Positions 17,639 through 26,562 of a stretch of DNA of 64,000 nucleotides are shown here, in pieces. Every line of letters begins with the position of its first letter. Within the stretch, counting starts at the first letter, position 1. A program made the position numbers and the translations under genes. The notes beneath the pieces are model-generated. The model saw only the letters and a program-made list of their open reading frames with translations. It was not told the origin of the DNA and did not search any database. The stretch covers positions 186,001-250,000 of the forward strand of contig NZ_QTTQ01000012.1 in the NCBI RefSeq assembly GCF_003384935.1, read 5' to 3'. The stretch comes from Lutibacter oceani (GTDB lineage Bacteria > Bacteroidota > Bacteroidia > Flavobacteriales > Flavobacteriaceae).

Positions 17639-19024
17639 ATGAAACACATTTTAGGTGCCATATTATTAATTTTAACTGTTGGTTGTAATACAACTAATAA
17701 GAGCAATGCTTTAACTTATTTTGGGGGGCAAATTATTAATCCAAGAACCAACTTTGTGCTTTTATTAAAGGATGATAAAGTAATAGACACCTTATCATTG
17801 CAAAACAATAATAAATTTATTGCATCTTATAAATCATTTTCAGAAGGCTTATATACTTTTAAACACGGCAACGAATTTCAATATATTTATATAGAACCAG
17901 CAGATAGTGTTTTAGTTAGGTTAAACACATGGGATTTTGATGAATCGCTTGTATTTAATGGAAAAGGAAGTAGTAAAAATGAATTTTTAATTAATTTATT
18001 TTTACAAAATGAAAAAGAAGAACAAGCAATGTATCAGTATTTTAATTTAAATGAAAAGGATTTTCAATTTAAAATAGATTCACTAGCTGTAGAAAGAGAA
18101 AATATTTACAATGATTTTTCCCAAAATGAAGTAAATATTACTGAAGGTTTTAAAAAATTAACAAATACAGCAATACATTTTCCATTGTATAGGTTAAAGG
18201 AAATTTATCCTTATTATTATAAAAAAGCACATAACTTATCTAAGTTTCCTGAAATTTCTAAAGATTTTTACAATTTCAGAAATAATATTAATTTAAATGA
18301 AAATAACCTGCTTTCATTTTATCCTTACAGAAATTATGTAATTAATTATTTATATAATGTTAGTTACCAAATTAAAGAAAAGGATAGTACAAAAAACAAC
18401 ATAACTGTAAACATTCTAAATGCTATTGTTGAAAATGTAAAGCTTGAAGAATTTAAAAACACCTTATTAAAAGGTATTGTTGTTGAGGATTTTTTAAAGA
18501 GTGAGTCTACATGTTCAATTAATAACGAAACATTAAATATTTTTTTAGCTAACTGTACTGATAAAGAATATGTTACACAGGTTAAAAATTTAGTGAACGA
18601 CAGTAAATTTGTATTAAATAATGAGTTGCTTCCAGATTTTAAAATTGAAACTTTTTCTGACGAAGTACTAAGCATTAATGAAATTGCTAAAAATAATAAT
18701 ACCGTAATTTACTTTTGGTCTACAGAATATATGTCTTTAGATTACTTAACAAAAAGAATAAAATATTTAGAAAAAAATTATCCAAATATCTTATTTATTG
18801 GTATAAATACTCAACCTGAGGCTCAAAGTATACCAAGCAAAACTAATTTTTCTAACCTCAAAAAACAATTTAAATTAACAAAAGATAGTTATGCTCACCA
18901 ATTTTTAACAAGCACCTATCCAAGAACTATAATGGTAAATAAAAATGGTATTGTTACCAACGGATTTACCTATTTAGACTCCAAAAAATTTAGTTCAGAA
19001 TTAAGCAAATTAGAAAAAAACTAA
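17639..19024 (+). CDS. TlpA-like lipoprotein without the CxxC motif
   Basis: About 461 residues. A lipoprotein signal (MKHILGAILLILTVGC) is followed by a beta-rich N-terminal domain and a long helical middle part. The C-terminal thioredoxin-like domain begins LLPDFKIETFSDEVLSINEI, has the strand TVIYFWSTEYMSLDYL and ends with the cis-Pro region STYPRTIMVNKNGIV. Normal TlpA/thiol-disulfide proteins have WCxxC after the first strand; here it is WSTEYMS, so the redox cysteines are missing and dithiol chemistry is unlikely. The start at 17639 is chosen because the -7 box lies over the earlier ATG and because it gives a clean lipobox. Confidence 0.82.
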   Translation: MKHILGAILLILTVGCNTTNKSNALTYFGGQIINPRTNFVLLLKDDKVIDTLSLQNNNKFIASYKSFSEGLYTFKHGNEFQYIYIEPADSVLVRLNTWDFDESLVFNGKGSSKNEFLINLFLQNEKEEQAMYQYFNLNEKDFQFKIDSLAVERENIYNDFSQNEVNITEGFKKLTNTAIHFPLYRLKEIYPYYYKKAHNLSKFPEISKDFYNFRNNINLNENNLLSFYPYRNYVINYLYNVSYQIKEKDSTKNNITVNILNAIVENVKLEEFKNTLLKGIVVEDFLKSESTCSINNETLNIFLANCTDKEYVTQVKNLVNDSKFVLNNELLPDFKIETFSDEVLSINEIAKNNNTVIYFWSTEYMSLDYLTKRIKYLEKNYPNILFIGINTQPEAQSIPSKTNFSNLKKQFKLTKDSYAHQFLTSTYPRTIMVNKNGIVTNGFTYLDSKKFSSELSKLEKN

Positions 19025-19053
19025 TTTTTATCCTGTTACTATAAATATAAGTG

Positions 19054-19061
19054 TACCTTTG
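19054..19061 (+). promoter_or_regulatory. -7 box of the DEAD-box helicase gene
   Basis: TACCTTTG followed by CA, a perfect TAnnTTTG match, 55 bases before the ATG at 19117. The resulting leader of about 50 bases holds a small hairpin (CTGTAAAT at 19093-19100 with ATTTATACAG at 19106-19115) directly before the start codon. Confidence 0.6.
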
Positions 19062-19116
19062 CACGATTTTTAACCGGTTTATAGATGGGCGTCTGTAAAT
19101 CAATAATTTATACAGA

Positions 19117-20943
19117 ATGTCGACATTTAAAGAGCTAGGGCTTAATAAAAACATTATTAAGGCCTTAACCGATTTAGGATACGAAAATCCTACAGAAATT
19201 CAATTAAAAGCAATTCCACAAGTACTAGCAACAGATCAAGATTTAAAAGCTTTTGCACAAACAGGAACTGGAAAAACCGCTGCATTTAGCTTGCCAATTT
19301 TAGAACAAATTGACCTTGAAAGCAAAAATACACAAGCTATTATTTTATCTCCAACCCGTGAATTAGCACTACAAATAGCTAATAACATTGAAGAATTTTC
19401 AAAATATACCGATGGTTTTAGAACTGCAGCAGTATATGGTGGAGCTAATATTGAAGAACAAATTAGAAAACTTAAAAAAGGTGTACATATTGTAGTTGGT
19501 ACTCCTGGTAGAACTGTTGATTTAATTAACAGAAAACAATTGAAACTAGATAACGTTAAATGGCTTGTTTTAGATGAGGCTGATGAAATGTTAAATATGG
19601 GTTTCAAGGATGAACTTGATAAAATTCTTGCTGTTACACCTAAAGAAAAACAAACATTATTGTTTTCAGCAACTTTCCCACAAGAAGTAGAAAGTATTGC
19701 ACGTAACTATATGTACAAACCAGTTGAAATTACTTCTGGAGAAAAAAATAAAGGTTCCGATCAGGTTTCACATCAATACTATGTAGTATCTGAAAGAAAC
19801 AGATATGCAGCACTTAAGCGTATTGCTGATGTTAACCCAGATATTTACAGTATTATTTTTTGTAGAACTCGTAGAGAAACACAAGAAATTGCAGATAAAT
19901 TAATTAAAGACGGTTACAATGCCGATTCACTTCACGGAGATTTATCTCAAGCCCAGCGTGATAGTGTTATGGAAAAATTCAGAAAAAAACATTTACAATT
20001 ATTAGTTGCAACTGATGTTGCAGCAAGAGGTTTAGATGTTACAGATTTAACACACGTAATAAACCATAAATTACCCGATCAGATAGAATCTTATACTCAC
20101 CGTAGTGGTAGAACTGGTCGTGCTGGTAAAGAAGGAATATCTATAGCTATTGTAACTGGAAGAGAAAAAGGAAAGTTACACCCAATTGAAAGAAAAATTG
20201 GTAAAAAGTTTATTAGTACTCCTATACCAACTGGAAAAGAAATTTGTCAAAATCAGTTATTAAAATTAATTGATAAAGTTCACGATATTAAAGTTAATGA
20301 TACTGAAATAAACGATTTTCTTCCTTCAATTTATGAAAAATTAGAAGGTTTAAATCGTGAAGAATTAATTAAAAGATTTGTTTCAATAGAATTTAATACA
20401 TTCCTTTCTTATTACGAAAATGCTCCAGACTTAAATGACAGTGATCAAATGAGGAGAAATGATAGAGATAGTAGAGGAAAAAATAGAGATGATGAAAATA
20501 TGACTCGTTTCTTTATAAATATTGGAAGAAAAGACAAGTTAAACCCTGCGAGGTTAATTGGTTTAATTAATGAGCAACAAATTGCCAAAAATATTGAAAT
20601 TGGGCAGATTGAAATTTTAGATACTTTTTCATTTTTTGAATTAGATAAAAATTATACTGACGAAACAATTTCTGCTTTTCAAGAAGGAGATATTGATTTT
20701 GAAGGAAGAAATGTAAATGTTGAAATAACCGAAAAGAAACGTTCTGGAAGAGGAGGCGGAGGTGGCCGAAGAAGAAGAGATGATGGAGGCAAAAACGAAA
20801 ACAGCCGAAGCGGTGGAGGAAGACGCAGAAGTAAAGATCGTAAATCTTCAGGATCTGGAGATTTTAGTGGTTTTGGAAGAAAACGTTCTGATAACAAAAG
20901 TGCTTTTGGCAATACCAAACCTTCAAAAAGAAGAAAAGCATAA
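19117..20943 (+). CDS. DEAD-box ATP-dependent RNA helicase (CsdA/DeaD-like)
   Basis: A 608-residue RNA helicase. Q-motif FKELGLNKNIIKALTDLGY, Walker A AFAQTGTGKTAA, DEAD box VLDEADEMLNMGF, motif III SAT, and motif VI HRSGRTGRAG are all present. Residues about 475-545 form a DbpA-type RNA-binding domain (FFINIGRKDKLNPARLIGLI), and the tail is Arg/Gly/Ser-rich and basic (RSGRGGGGGRRRR and further). It should remodel rRNA or mRNA, typically important in the cold and in ribosome assembly. It has its own promoter and ends at a strong terminator. Confidence 0.95.
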   Translation: MSTFKELGLNKNIIKALTDLGYENPTEIQLKAIPQVLATDQDLKAFAQTGTGKTAAFSLPILEQIDLESKNTQAIILSPTRELALQIANNIEEFSKYTDGFRTAAVYGGANIEEQIRKLKKGVHIVVGTPGRTVDLINRKQLKLDNVKWLVLDEADEMLNMGFKDELDKILAVTPKEKQTLLFSATFPQEVESIARNYMYKPVEITSGEKNKGSDQVSHQYYVVSERNRYAALKRIADVNPDIYSIIFCRTRRETQEIADKLIKDGYNADSLHGDLSQAQRDSVMEKFRKKHLQLLVATDVAARGLDVTDLTHVINHKLPDQIESYTHRSGRTGRAGKEGISIAIVTGREKGKLHPIERKIGKKFISTPIPTGKEICQNQLLKLIDKVHDIKVNDTEINDFLPSIYEKLEGLNREELIKRFVSIEFNTFLSYYENAPDLNDSDQMRRNDRDSRGKNRDDENMTRFFINIGRKDKLNPARLIGLINEQQIAKNIEIGQIEILDTFSFFELDKNYTDETISAFQEGDIDFEGRNVNVEITEKKRSGRGGGGGRRRRDDGGKNENSRSGGGRRRSKDRKSSGSGDFSGFGRKRSDNKSAFGNTKPSKRRKA

Positions 20944-20953
20944 AACATATTCT

Positions 20954-20987
20954 ATAAAAAAAGCAGCCAATTGGCTGCTTTTTTTAT
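20954..20987. terminator. bidirectional terminator between helicase gene and rocD
   Basis: A perfect 17-base palindrome, AT-A7-GCAGCCAA followed by TTGGCTGC-T7-AT, with T-runs on both strands between two convergent genes. Confidence 0.9.
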
Positions 20988-21006
20988 TATAAATATTTTC
21001 AAAATA

Positions 21007-22245
21007 TTAAAATTCTGAAATTGTTTTTGTAATTATTGAAACACAATCTAATAATTGCTCTTTGTCCATTACTAAAGGCGGAGCAAAACGAATAATATTT
21101 CCGTGAGTAGGTTTAGCTAATAAACCATTATCTCTTAATTTTATACAAATATCCCACGCAGTTGAACTAGCTTCACTATCATTAATAACAATTGCATTTA
21201 ACAACCCTTTTCCTCTAACTAATTTTACCAAATCACATTTATCAACTAATCTATTTTGAATTTCTGATCTAAATAAATTACCTAGTTTTTCAGCATTTTC
21301 AGCAAGTGCTTCCTCCTTTACTACGTTTAAAGCTGCTATAGCAACTGCACAAGCTAACGGATTTCCTCCAAAAGTAGAACCGTGCTGACCAGGTTTAATT
21401 ACATTCATTATTTCATCATTCGCAAAAACTGCTGAAACAGGATACACACCTCCACTTAAAGCTTTTCCTAAAATTAAAATATCCGGTTGTACATTTTCGT
21501 GGTTTACTGCTAATAATTTTCCGGTTCTTGCTACACCCGTTTGAACTTCATCAGCTATAAACAAAACATCATACTTTTCACAAAGTGCCTTTGCTTTTTT
21601 CAAATACCCTTCTGAAGGAACATAAACACCCGCCTCGCCCTGTATTGGTTCCACTAAAAATCCAGCAATATTATTACTCGATTTAAACGCTTCTTCTAAA
21701 GCTTGTAAATTATCGTACTCTATTTTAATAAAACCAGCCGTAAAGGGACCAAAGTTTTTGCGAGCATCTTCATCATTAGAAAAAGAGATAATTGTAGTTG
21801 TACGTCCGTGAAAATTGTTTTTACACACAATAATTTGCGCATCATTTTCAGCAATACCCTTTTTTTCATAAGCGTACTTTCTACATAATTTAATTGCTGT
21901 TTCAACTGCTTCTGCACCTGTATTCATTGGTAATACTTTTTCATAACCAAAAAACTCAGTTACAAATTTTTCATAACTTCCTAAAACATCATTATAAAAT
22001 GCGCGTGATGTTAATGTTAATTTACTGGCTTGTTCTGTTAAGGCACTTATTATTTTTGGATGACAATGACCTTGATTAACTGCTGAATATGCTGATAAAA
22101 AATCGTAATAACGTTTTCCCTCAACATCCCACACATAAACGCCTTCTCCTCTGCTTAATACAACAGGTAATGGATGGTAATTATGAGCCCCATACTTGTT
22201 TTCTAAATCAATTGCTTGTTGTGATGATATTGTTTCTGAAACCAT
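21007..22245 (-). CDS. rocD: ornithine aminotransferase
   Basis: A 412-residue class III PLP-dependent aminotransferase of the ornithine-oxo-acid type. The family signature is seen in [20 protein letters not shown], the substrate and cofactor region in [20 protein letters not shown], and the PLP lysine in [19 protein letters not shown]. It converts ornithine and 2-oxoglutarate to glutamate semialdehyde and glutamate in arginine/ornithine breakdown or proline synthesis. No neighbour belongs to the pathway. The 207-base region upstream, shared with the divergent cytochrome gene, shows a small hairpin (TGGGA with TCCCA) near 22295 but no clear regulator site. Confidence 0.93.
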   Translation of the reverse strand: MVSETISSQQAIDLENKYGAHNYHPLPVVLSRGEGVYVWDVEGKRYYDFLSAYSAVNQGHCHPKIISALTEQASKLTLTSRAFYNDVLGSYEKFVTEFFGYEKVLPMNTGAEAVETAIKLCRKYAYEKKGIAENDAQIIVCKNNFHGRTTTIISFSNDEDARKNFGPFTAGFIKIEYDNLQALEEAFKSSNNIAGFLVEPIQGEAGVYVPSEGYLKKAKALCEKYDVLFIADEVQTGVARTGKLLAVNHENVQPDILILGKALSGGVYPVSAVFANDEIMNVIKPGQHGSTFGGNPLACAVAIAALNVVKEEALAENAEKLGNLFRSEIQNRLVDKCDLVKLVRGKGLLNAIVINDSEASSTAWDICIKLRDNGLLAKPTHGNIIRFAPPLVMDKEQLLDCVSIITKTISEF

Positions 22246-22452
22246 CTTTTAAAAAAGTTTAAAATTGAAAATAATCAATTCCTCGTTTGGGAGAGAAATC
22301 ATCCCATTTGATAGTGCAAATTACAAATTATTTTGTGAATTTTTAATGCTTCAAAAAAGAAGTCTTAAACAAATTAAAAATGTTATAAAAATTACACAAT
22401 GTTAAAATTAATTGAATAAATTTGTTATCAATATTTAATTAAATTCAAAAAA

Positions 22453-22872
22453 ATGAAAAAATCTGTTTTAGTGTTAGGTTTAGCTGCTGTAATTTTTACA
22501 AGTTGCGGAGAAAAAAAGAAAGAAGAAGTTAAAAAAGAAGTTGAAACTCCGGTTGAAACTGTTAAAGAAGAAGTAAAAGAAGCCGTTGTTGACAATATTG
22601 AATTAGGAAAACAATTGTTTACAGATAAAACTTGTGCAACTTGCCACCAAGCAGATGCTAAAGTAATTGGTCCTTCTATAAAAGACATAAATAAAATATA
22701 TGCTGAACAAAATGGCAATATTGTTACGTTTTTAAAAGGAGAATCTGCTGCAATTGTTGATACTGATCCAGGTCAGGTAGCAATTATGAAAGCTAACTTA
22801 GATGGTTTTGTAAAAGATCTTTCTGGCGACGAACTTGCTGCATTAGCAGCTTATATGCGTTCAGTAAAATAA
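22453..22872 (+). CDS. class I cytochrome c lipoprotein
   Basis: A 139-residue protein with a lipoprotein signal ending FTSC (Cys about 18), a Lys/Glu/Val-rich tether (about residues 20-50) and one cytochrome c domain. The heme motif is CATCH (about residues 58-62) and the probable axial Met lies in VAIMKANL. It would carry electrons at the periplasmic face of the envelope. It stands alone between rocD and the rRNA methylase gene and is followed by a terminator. Confidence 0.9.
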   Translation: MKKSVLVLGLAAVIFTSCGEKKKEEVKKEVETPVETVKEEVKEAVVDNIELGKQLFTDKTCATCHQADAKVIGPSIKDINKIYAEQNGNIVTFLKGESAAIVDTDPGQVAIMKANLDGFVKDLSGDELAALAAYMRSVK

Positions 22873-22891
22873 ATTTATAAGTAAAAATAAT

Positions 22892-22924
22892 AAAAAGCAT
22901 CTCTTAAATAGAGGTGCTTTTTTT
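22892..22924 (+). terminator. terminator after the cytochrome c gene
   Basis: AAAAAGCATCTCT (22892-22904) pairs with AGAGGTGCTTTTT (22910-22922) with one G-T pair and a five-base loop, followed by further T residues to 22924. Confidence 0.85.
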
Positions 22925-22936
22925 ATGCTAAAATGT

Positions 22937-22944
22937 TACATTTG
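22937..22944 (+). promoter_or_regulatory. -7 box of the RlmD-like gene, 4 bases from its start codon
   Basis: TACATTTG followed by CA, a perfect TAnnTTTG element. It ends only 4 bases before the ATG at 22949, so transcription should begin at or next to the start codon and the mRNA would be leaderless. Confidence 0.6.
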
Positions 22945-22948
22945 CAAA

Positions 22949-24358
22949 ATGGCAAGAAAAAAGAAACCACTTATTTTTGAAAACATTACAGTATTAGATG
23001 CTGGGGCAAGAGGAAAAACCGTTGCCAAAGCACCTGATGGACGTGTAATTTTCTTATCTAACACAGTACCCGGTGATGTTGTAGATATTAGAACAGGAAA
23101 AAAAAGGAAAGCATATTTTGAAGGAACTGCAATAAAATTTCATGAATATTCTAATAAAAGGGTCACTCCTGTTTGTGAACATTTTGAACATTGTGGTGGT
23201 TGCAAATGGCAGAATATGGGGTATCAACATCAATTAGCATATAAAGAAAAAGAGGTTACCAATAACTTAATTAGAATTGGGCATTTAGAATTACCTGAAA
23301 TTACACCTATATTGGGCTGTGAAAAAACTTATTTTTACAGAAATAAAATGGAGTTTTCCTTCTCAAATAGCCGTTGGTTAACTTTGGAAGAAATAAATTC
23401 TGAAGAACAAATTGATGACAGAAATGCTTGTGGTTTTCATATTTCAGGAATGTGGGATAAAATTTTAGATGTTAAAAAATGTCATTTACAAGAAGACCCT
23501 TCTAACGATATTCGGAATTTTATTAAAAATTATGGAATAGAAAACGGATTGGAATTTTACAATCCGAGGGAACAATCTGGTTTATTAAGAACAATAATGC
23601 TTCGTATTTCTTCAACAGGAGAAATTATGGTTGTTATTCAATTTTTTAAAGAAGATAAACAAAAACGTGAAGGTTTATTAAATGCTTTATCAGAAAAATT
23701 TCCACAAATTACATCACTTCAATATGTAATTAACAGCAAAGGAAACGATACTTTATACGATCAAAATATTATGCTATTTAAAGGCAGAGATCATATTTTT
23801 GAAGAAATGGAAGGTTTAAAATTTAAAATTGGACCAAAATCATTTTATCAAACTAACTCTGCACAAGCGTACGAATTATATAAAATAACCCGAAATTTCG
23901 CCAACTTAACAGGAAATGAGGTAGTTTACGATTTTTACACAGGAACAGGAACCATTGCTCAATTTGTGGCAAAAAAGGCAAAAAAAGTTATTGGTGTTGA
24001 ATCTGTACCTGAAGCTATTGATGATGCAAAGTTAAATGCACAATTAAATAACATTGAAAACGTTGAGTTTTATGCAGGAGATATGAAAGATGTTTTTAAT
24101 AACAGTTTTATAAAAAAACACGGTCAGCCTGATGTTATAATAACAGATCCACCAAGAGATGGAATGCATAAAAATGTGGTGGCTAAAATATTAGAAATTG
24201 CACCTAAACGCATAGTATATGTAAGTTGTAATTCAGCAACCCAGGCTCGTGATTTAAGTTTAATGAAAGATCAGTATAACATTGTTAAAACACAAGCTGT
24301 TGATATGTTTCCACAAACACACCATGTTGAAAATGTGGTTCTTTTAGAATTAAAATAA
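22949..24358 (+). CDS. rlmD: 23S rRNA (uracil-5-)-methyltransferase, RlmD/RumA-like
   Basis: About 469 residues. An N-terminal TRAM domain (about residues 8-65) is followed by an iron-sulfur cysteine cluster (CEHFEHCGGCKWQ). The C-terminal methyltransferase domain has VVYDFYTGTGTIAQF (motif I), ITDPPRDGMH, and the catalytic cysteine in IVYVSCNSATQARDL. These mark the RumA/TrmA family of uridine-C5 methylases; the exact rRNA position (m5U1939-type) is inferred from the family. The ATG at 22949 gives the normal MARKKKP start; the ATG at 22925 lies within or before the promoter. Two small envelope genes follow at once. Confidence 0.88.
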   Translation: MARKKKPLIFENITVLDAGARGKTVAKAPDGRVIFLSNTVPGDVVDIRTGKKRKAYFEGTAIKFHEYSNKRVTPVCEHFEHCGGCKWQNMGYQHQLAYKEKEVTNNLIRIGHLELPEITPILGCEKTYFYRNKMEFSFSNSRWLTLEEINSEEQIDDRNACGFHISGMWDKILDVKKCHLQEDPSNDIRNFIKNYGIENGLEFYNPREQSGLLRTIMLRISSTGEIMVVIQFFKEDKQKREGLLNALSEKFPQITSLQYVINSKGNDTLYDQNIMLFKGRDHIFEEMEGLKFKIGPKSFYQTNSAQAYELYKITRNFANLTGNEVVYDFYTGTGTIAQFVAKKAKKVIGVESVPEAIDDAKLNAQLNNIENVEFYAGDMKDVFNNSFIKKHGQPDVIITDPPRDGMHKNVVAKILEIAPKRIVYVSCNSATQARDLSLMKDQYNIVKTQAVDMFPQTHHVENVVLLELK

Positions 24359-24360
24359 TT

Positions 24361-24819
24361 ATGAAAAAATATTTTACATTAATAATTTTATCACTAATCT
24401 TAATAATAAGTTGTGAAAAAGATGATATTTGTTTAGAAAACACTACTCCAAATTTGGTGCTAAAATTTTATGATTTCGAAAATGACACACTGGTAAAAAG
24501 CATGTTAATAGATTCCATAAGAGCAATAGATAATGTTCTTATTGGAGATTACACCAAAAAAACACTCGATTCCATTTTAATTCCTTTAGATTTAAACGAG
24601 TTTAAAACTGTATATCAAATTTCATCTGGAGGAACATCAGATACCATTTATTTTAGTTATGGTAGAAACGATGTATTTGTATCAAGATCTTGTGGTTATA
24701 AAACAATTTTCGAAAATTTAGCTATAGATAGTACAACAAACAACTGGATTAAATCATATAATATTAATAATACAATTATTGACAATGATACAACGGCACA
24801 TATTAATATTTATCATTAG
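24361..24819 (+). CDS. lipoprotein, DUF6452-like
   Basis: A 152-residue lipoprotein (signal MKKYFTLIILSLILIISC, lipobox ending at Cys 18) of a family I recognise as DUF6452, found in Bacteroidetes next to RumA-like genes. The mature part starts CEKDDICLENTTPNLVLKFYD and is beta-rich. Function is unknown. It begins 2 bases after the methylase gene and its end overlaps the following gene by 35 bases, so the three are one operon. Confidence 0.78.
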   Translation: MKKYFTLIILSLILIISCEKDDICLENTTPNLVLKFYDFENDTLVKSMLIDSIRAIDNVLIGDYTKKTLDSILIPLDLNEFKTVYQISSGGTSDTIYFSYGRNDVFVSRSCGYKTIFENLAIDSTTNNWIKSYNINNTIIDNDTTAHINIYH

Positions 24820-25492
24820 TGTTTTAATTCACTTTACTACAAGTGCTCAAAAACAGGAGAACAAACAAGAACAGGATTCTGTTAAAACTAAAGTTAGTTA
24901 TGGTCTTAGGCTAGGCGTTGATATTAGTAAACCTATTATTTCTTTTTTAGAAGAAAACACAAAAGGATTAGAAATAACTGGAGATATACGCATTTCAAAC
25001 AATTACTATGCCGCTGCTGAATTAGGGTATGAAGACGTTTTAAAAACTGAAGATTATTTAAATTACACAACCAAAGGTTCTTTTATTAAACTTGGAATTA
25101 ATTACAATGCCTACGAAAATTGGAAAGGTATGAACAACCAAATTTATATAGGTGGACGCTATGGTTTTAGTGTTTTTGAACAAACCTTAAACAGTTACAC
25201 GCCAAATGCAAAAGGCACTTATTTTATTGCAAATACAATTGAAGCTGGTACAAATTTTAAAGATTTAAACGCACATTGGTTAGAATTCCTGTTTGGTATG
25301 AAAATTGAAACTTTATCAAATTTATATTTAGGTGTACAGTTAAGTGTAAAAAAAATGATTTCAACCAAAGAACCTGAAAACTTCAAAAACTTGTATATTC
25401 CTGGTTTTAACAGAGTTTTTTCTAATGATTTAGGAGTTGGTTTTAATTATACCGTTAGCTATAATATACCTATTATTAACAAGTATAAATAA
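24785..25492 (+). CDS. outer membrane beta-barrel-like protein, DUF6048-like
   Basis: About 235 residues with a signal peptide (MIQRHILIFIISVLIHFTTSAQ). The mature part has alternating aromatic/polar strands typical of a small outer-membrane barrel (YGLRLGVDISKPI, YYAAAELGYEDV, GSFIKLGINYNAYENW, IYIGGRYGFSVF). I recognise it as a DUF6048-type protein that usually follows a DUF6452-type lipoprotein; the pair may work together in the envelope. I use the ATG at 24785, which overlaps the upstream gene by 35 bases in another frame; TTG at 24779 is also possible. Confidence 0.78.
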   Translation: MIQRHILIFIISVLIHFTTSAQKQENKQEQDSVKTKVSYGLRLGVDISKPIISFLEENTKGLEITGDIRISNNYYAAAELGYEDVLKTEDYLNYTTKGSFIKLGINYNAYENWKGMNNQIYIGGRYGFSVFEQTLNSYTPNAKGTYFIANTIEAGTNFKDLNAHWLEFLFGMKIETLSNLYLGVQLSVKKMISTKEPENFKNLYIPGFNRVFSNDLGVGFNYTVSYNIPIINKYK

Positions 25493-25614
25493 TTTTATTA
25501 TTTTTAAATGATTAAATAATTTTTTACGAAACGAGCATGCTAAAAAGTTTATCATACTACGAAATGACTAATAGCGAACAGCATGTAACCTTTAAAAAAC
25601 AATAATATAGACAC

Positions 25615-26562
25615 ATGAAAAATATACCAAGTGTAGATTTATCAGATTTTTTATCTGGTGATTCCAAAAGAAAGGAAAAATTTATAAAAGAAATTGGTGA
25701 AGCTTATGAAGAAATAGGTTTTGTTGCTCTAAAAGGTCATTTTTTATCAGATGAACTAACTGATAGCTTATATAACGAAGTTAAAAGTTTTTTTGAACTT
25801 CCAGAAGAAATTAAAGAATCATACGAAATTGATGGAATTGGAGGGCAACGAGGTTATACCTCTTTTGGAAAAGAAAGTGCAAAAGGTAAAAAAGAAGGCG
25901 ATTTAAAAGAGTTTTGGCATTTTGGACAAGAAGTAATTGGAAATGATAAATTAAAAGCTGAATATCCAAAAAATGTATATGTAAATGAAATTCCTAATTT
26001 TAACAAAACAGGAATGGAAGCTTATAAAATGTTAGAAAAAACAGCCATTTATGTATTAAGAGCGTTGGCTTTGTATATAGGTTTAGATGAACAATATTTT
26101 GACCAATATGTAACTAACGGAAATAGTATTTTACGTCCAATACACTACCCTCCTATTCAAGGTGAACCAAAAGGTGCAGTTAGAGCGGCTGCACATGGTG
26201 ATATTAATTTAATAACCTTGTTAATGGGAGCTTCTGCATCTGGTTTAGAAGTGCAAAACAAACAAGGAGCATGGATTCCTGTTACTGCTCTTCCTGAACA
26301 ACTAGTAATTAATGTGGGAGATATGTTAGAACGTCTTACAAATAATAAGTTACGTTCAACAATCCATAGAGTTGTAAATCCACCAAGAGAAGAATGGGGA
26401 AAACCAAGATATTCAATCCCATTTTTTACACATCCAATTAGTGAAATGTCTTTAAATTGTTTACCTGAATGTATTTCTAAAACACATCCAAAAGCTTATG
26501 AAGACATTACAGCAGGAGAATTTTTAAATGAGCGTTTAAGAGAATTAGGTTTATTAAAATGA
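25615..26562 (+). CDS. isopenicillin N synthase-like 2OG-Fe(II) dioxygenase
   Basis: A 315-residue non-heme iron dioxygenase. The N-terminal DIOX_N region is IPSVDLSDFLSGDSKRKEKF. The C-terminal domain has the iron ligands His-x-Asp in AAHGDINLITLL and the distal His in LRSTIHRVVNPP, and the 2-oxoglutarate/substrate residues in RYSIPFF. Related enzymes make flavonoids, gibberellins, beta-lactams and ethylene or oxidise small molecules; the bacterial substrate cannot be told. A 2-TM protein follows in an ATGA overlap. The 122 bases upstream contain no clear promoter box. Confidence 0.88.
   Translation: MKNIPSVDLSDFLSGDSKRKEKFIKEIGEAYEEIGFVALKGHFLSDELTDSLYNEVKSFFELPEEIKESYEIDGIGGQRGYTSFGKESAKGKKEGDLKEFWHFGQEVIGNDKLKAEYPKNVYVNEIPNFNKTGMEAYKMLEKTAIYVLRALALYIGLDEQYFDQYVTNGNSILRPIHYPPIQGEPKGAVRAAAHGDINLITLLMGASASGLEVQNKQGAWIPVTALPEQLVINVGDMLERLTNNKLRSTIHRVVNPPREEWGKPRYSIPFFTHPISEMSLNCLPECISKTHPKAYEDITAGEFLNERLRELGLLK

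Noticed and set aside
20679-20992. Open frames opposite or beside the 3' end of the helicase gene
   Set aside because: They are shadows of the Arg/Gly/Ser/Lys-rich tail; the composition (Leu/Pro- or Glu-rich runs) mirrors the repetitive coding sequence.
22285-22315. Hairpin TGGGA/TCCCA in the rocD-cytochrome intergenic region as a riboswitch
   Set aside because: A five-base stem with a nine-base loop is not distinctive, and there is no terminator or conserved core that I recognise.
25535-25545. GCATGC palindrome and nearby repeats upstream of the dioxygenase gene
   Set aside because: Too short to support an operator or small RNA; no T-tract or -7 box is attached.
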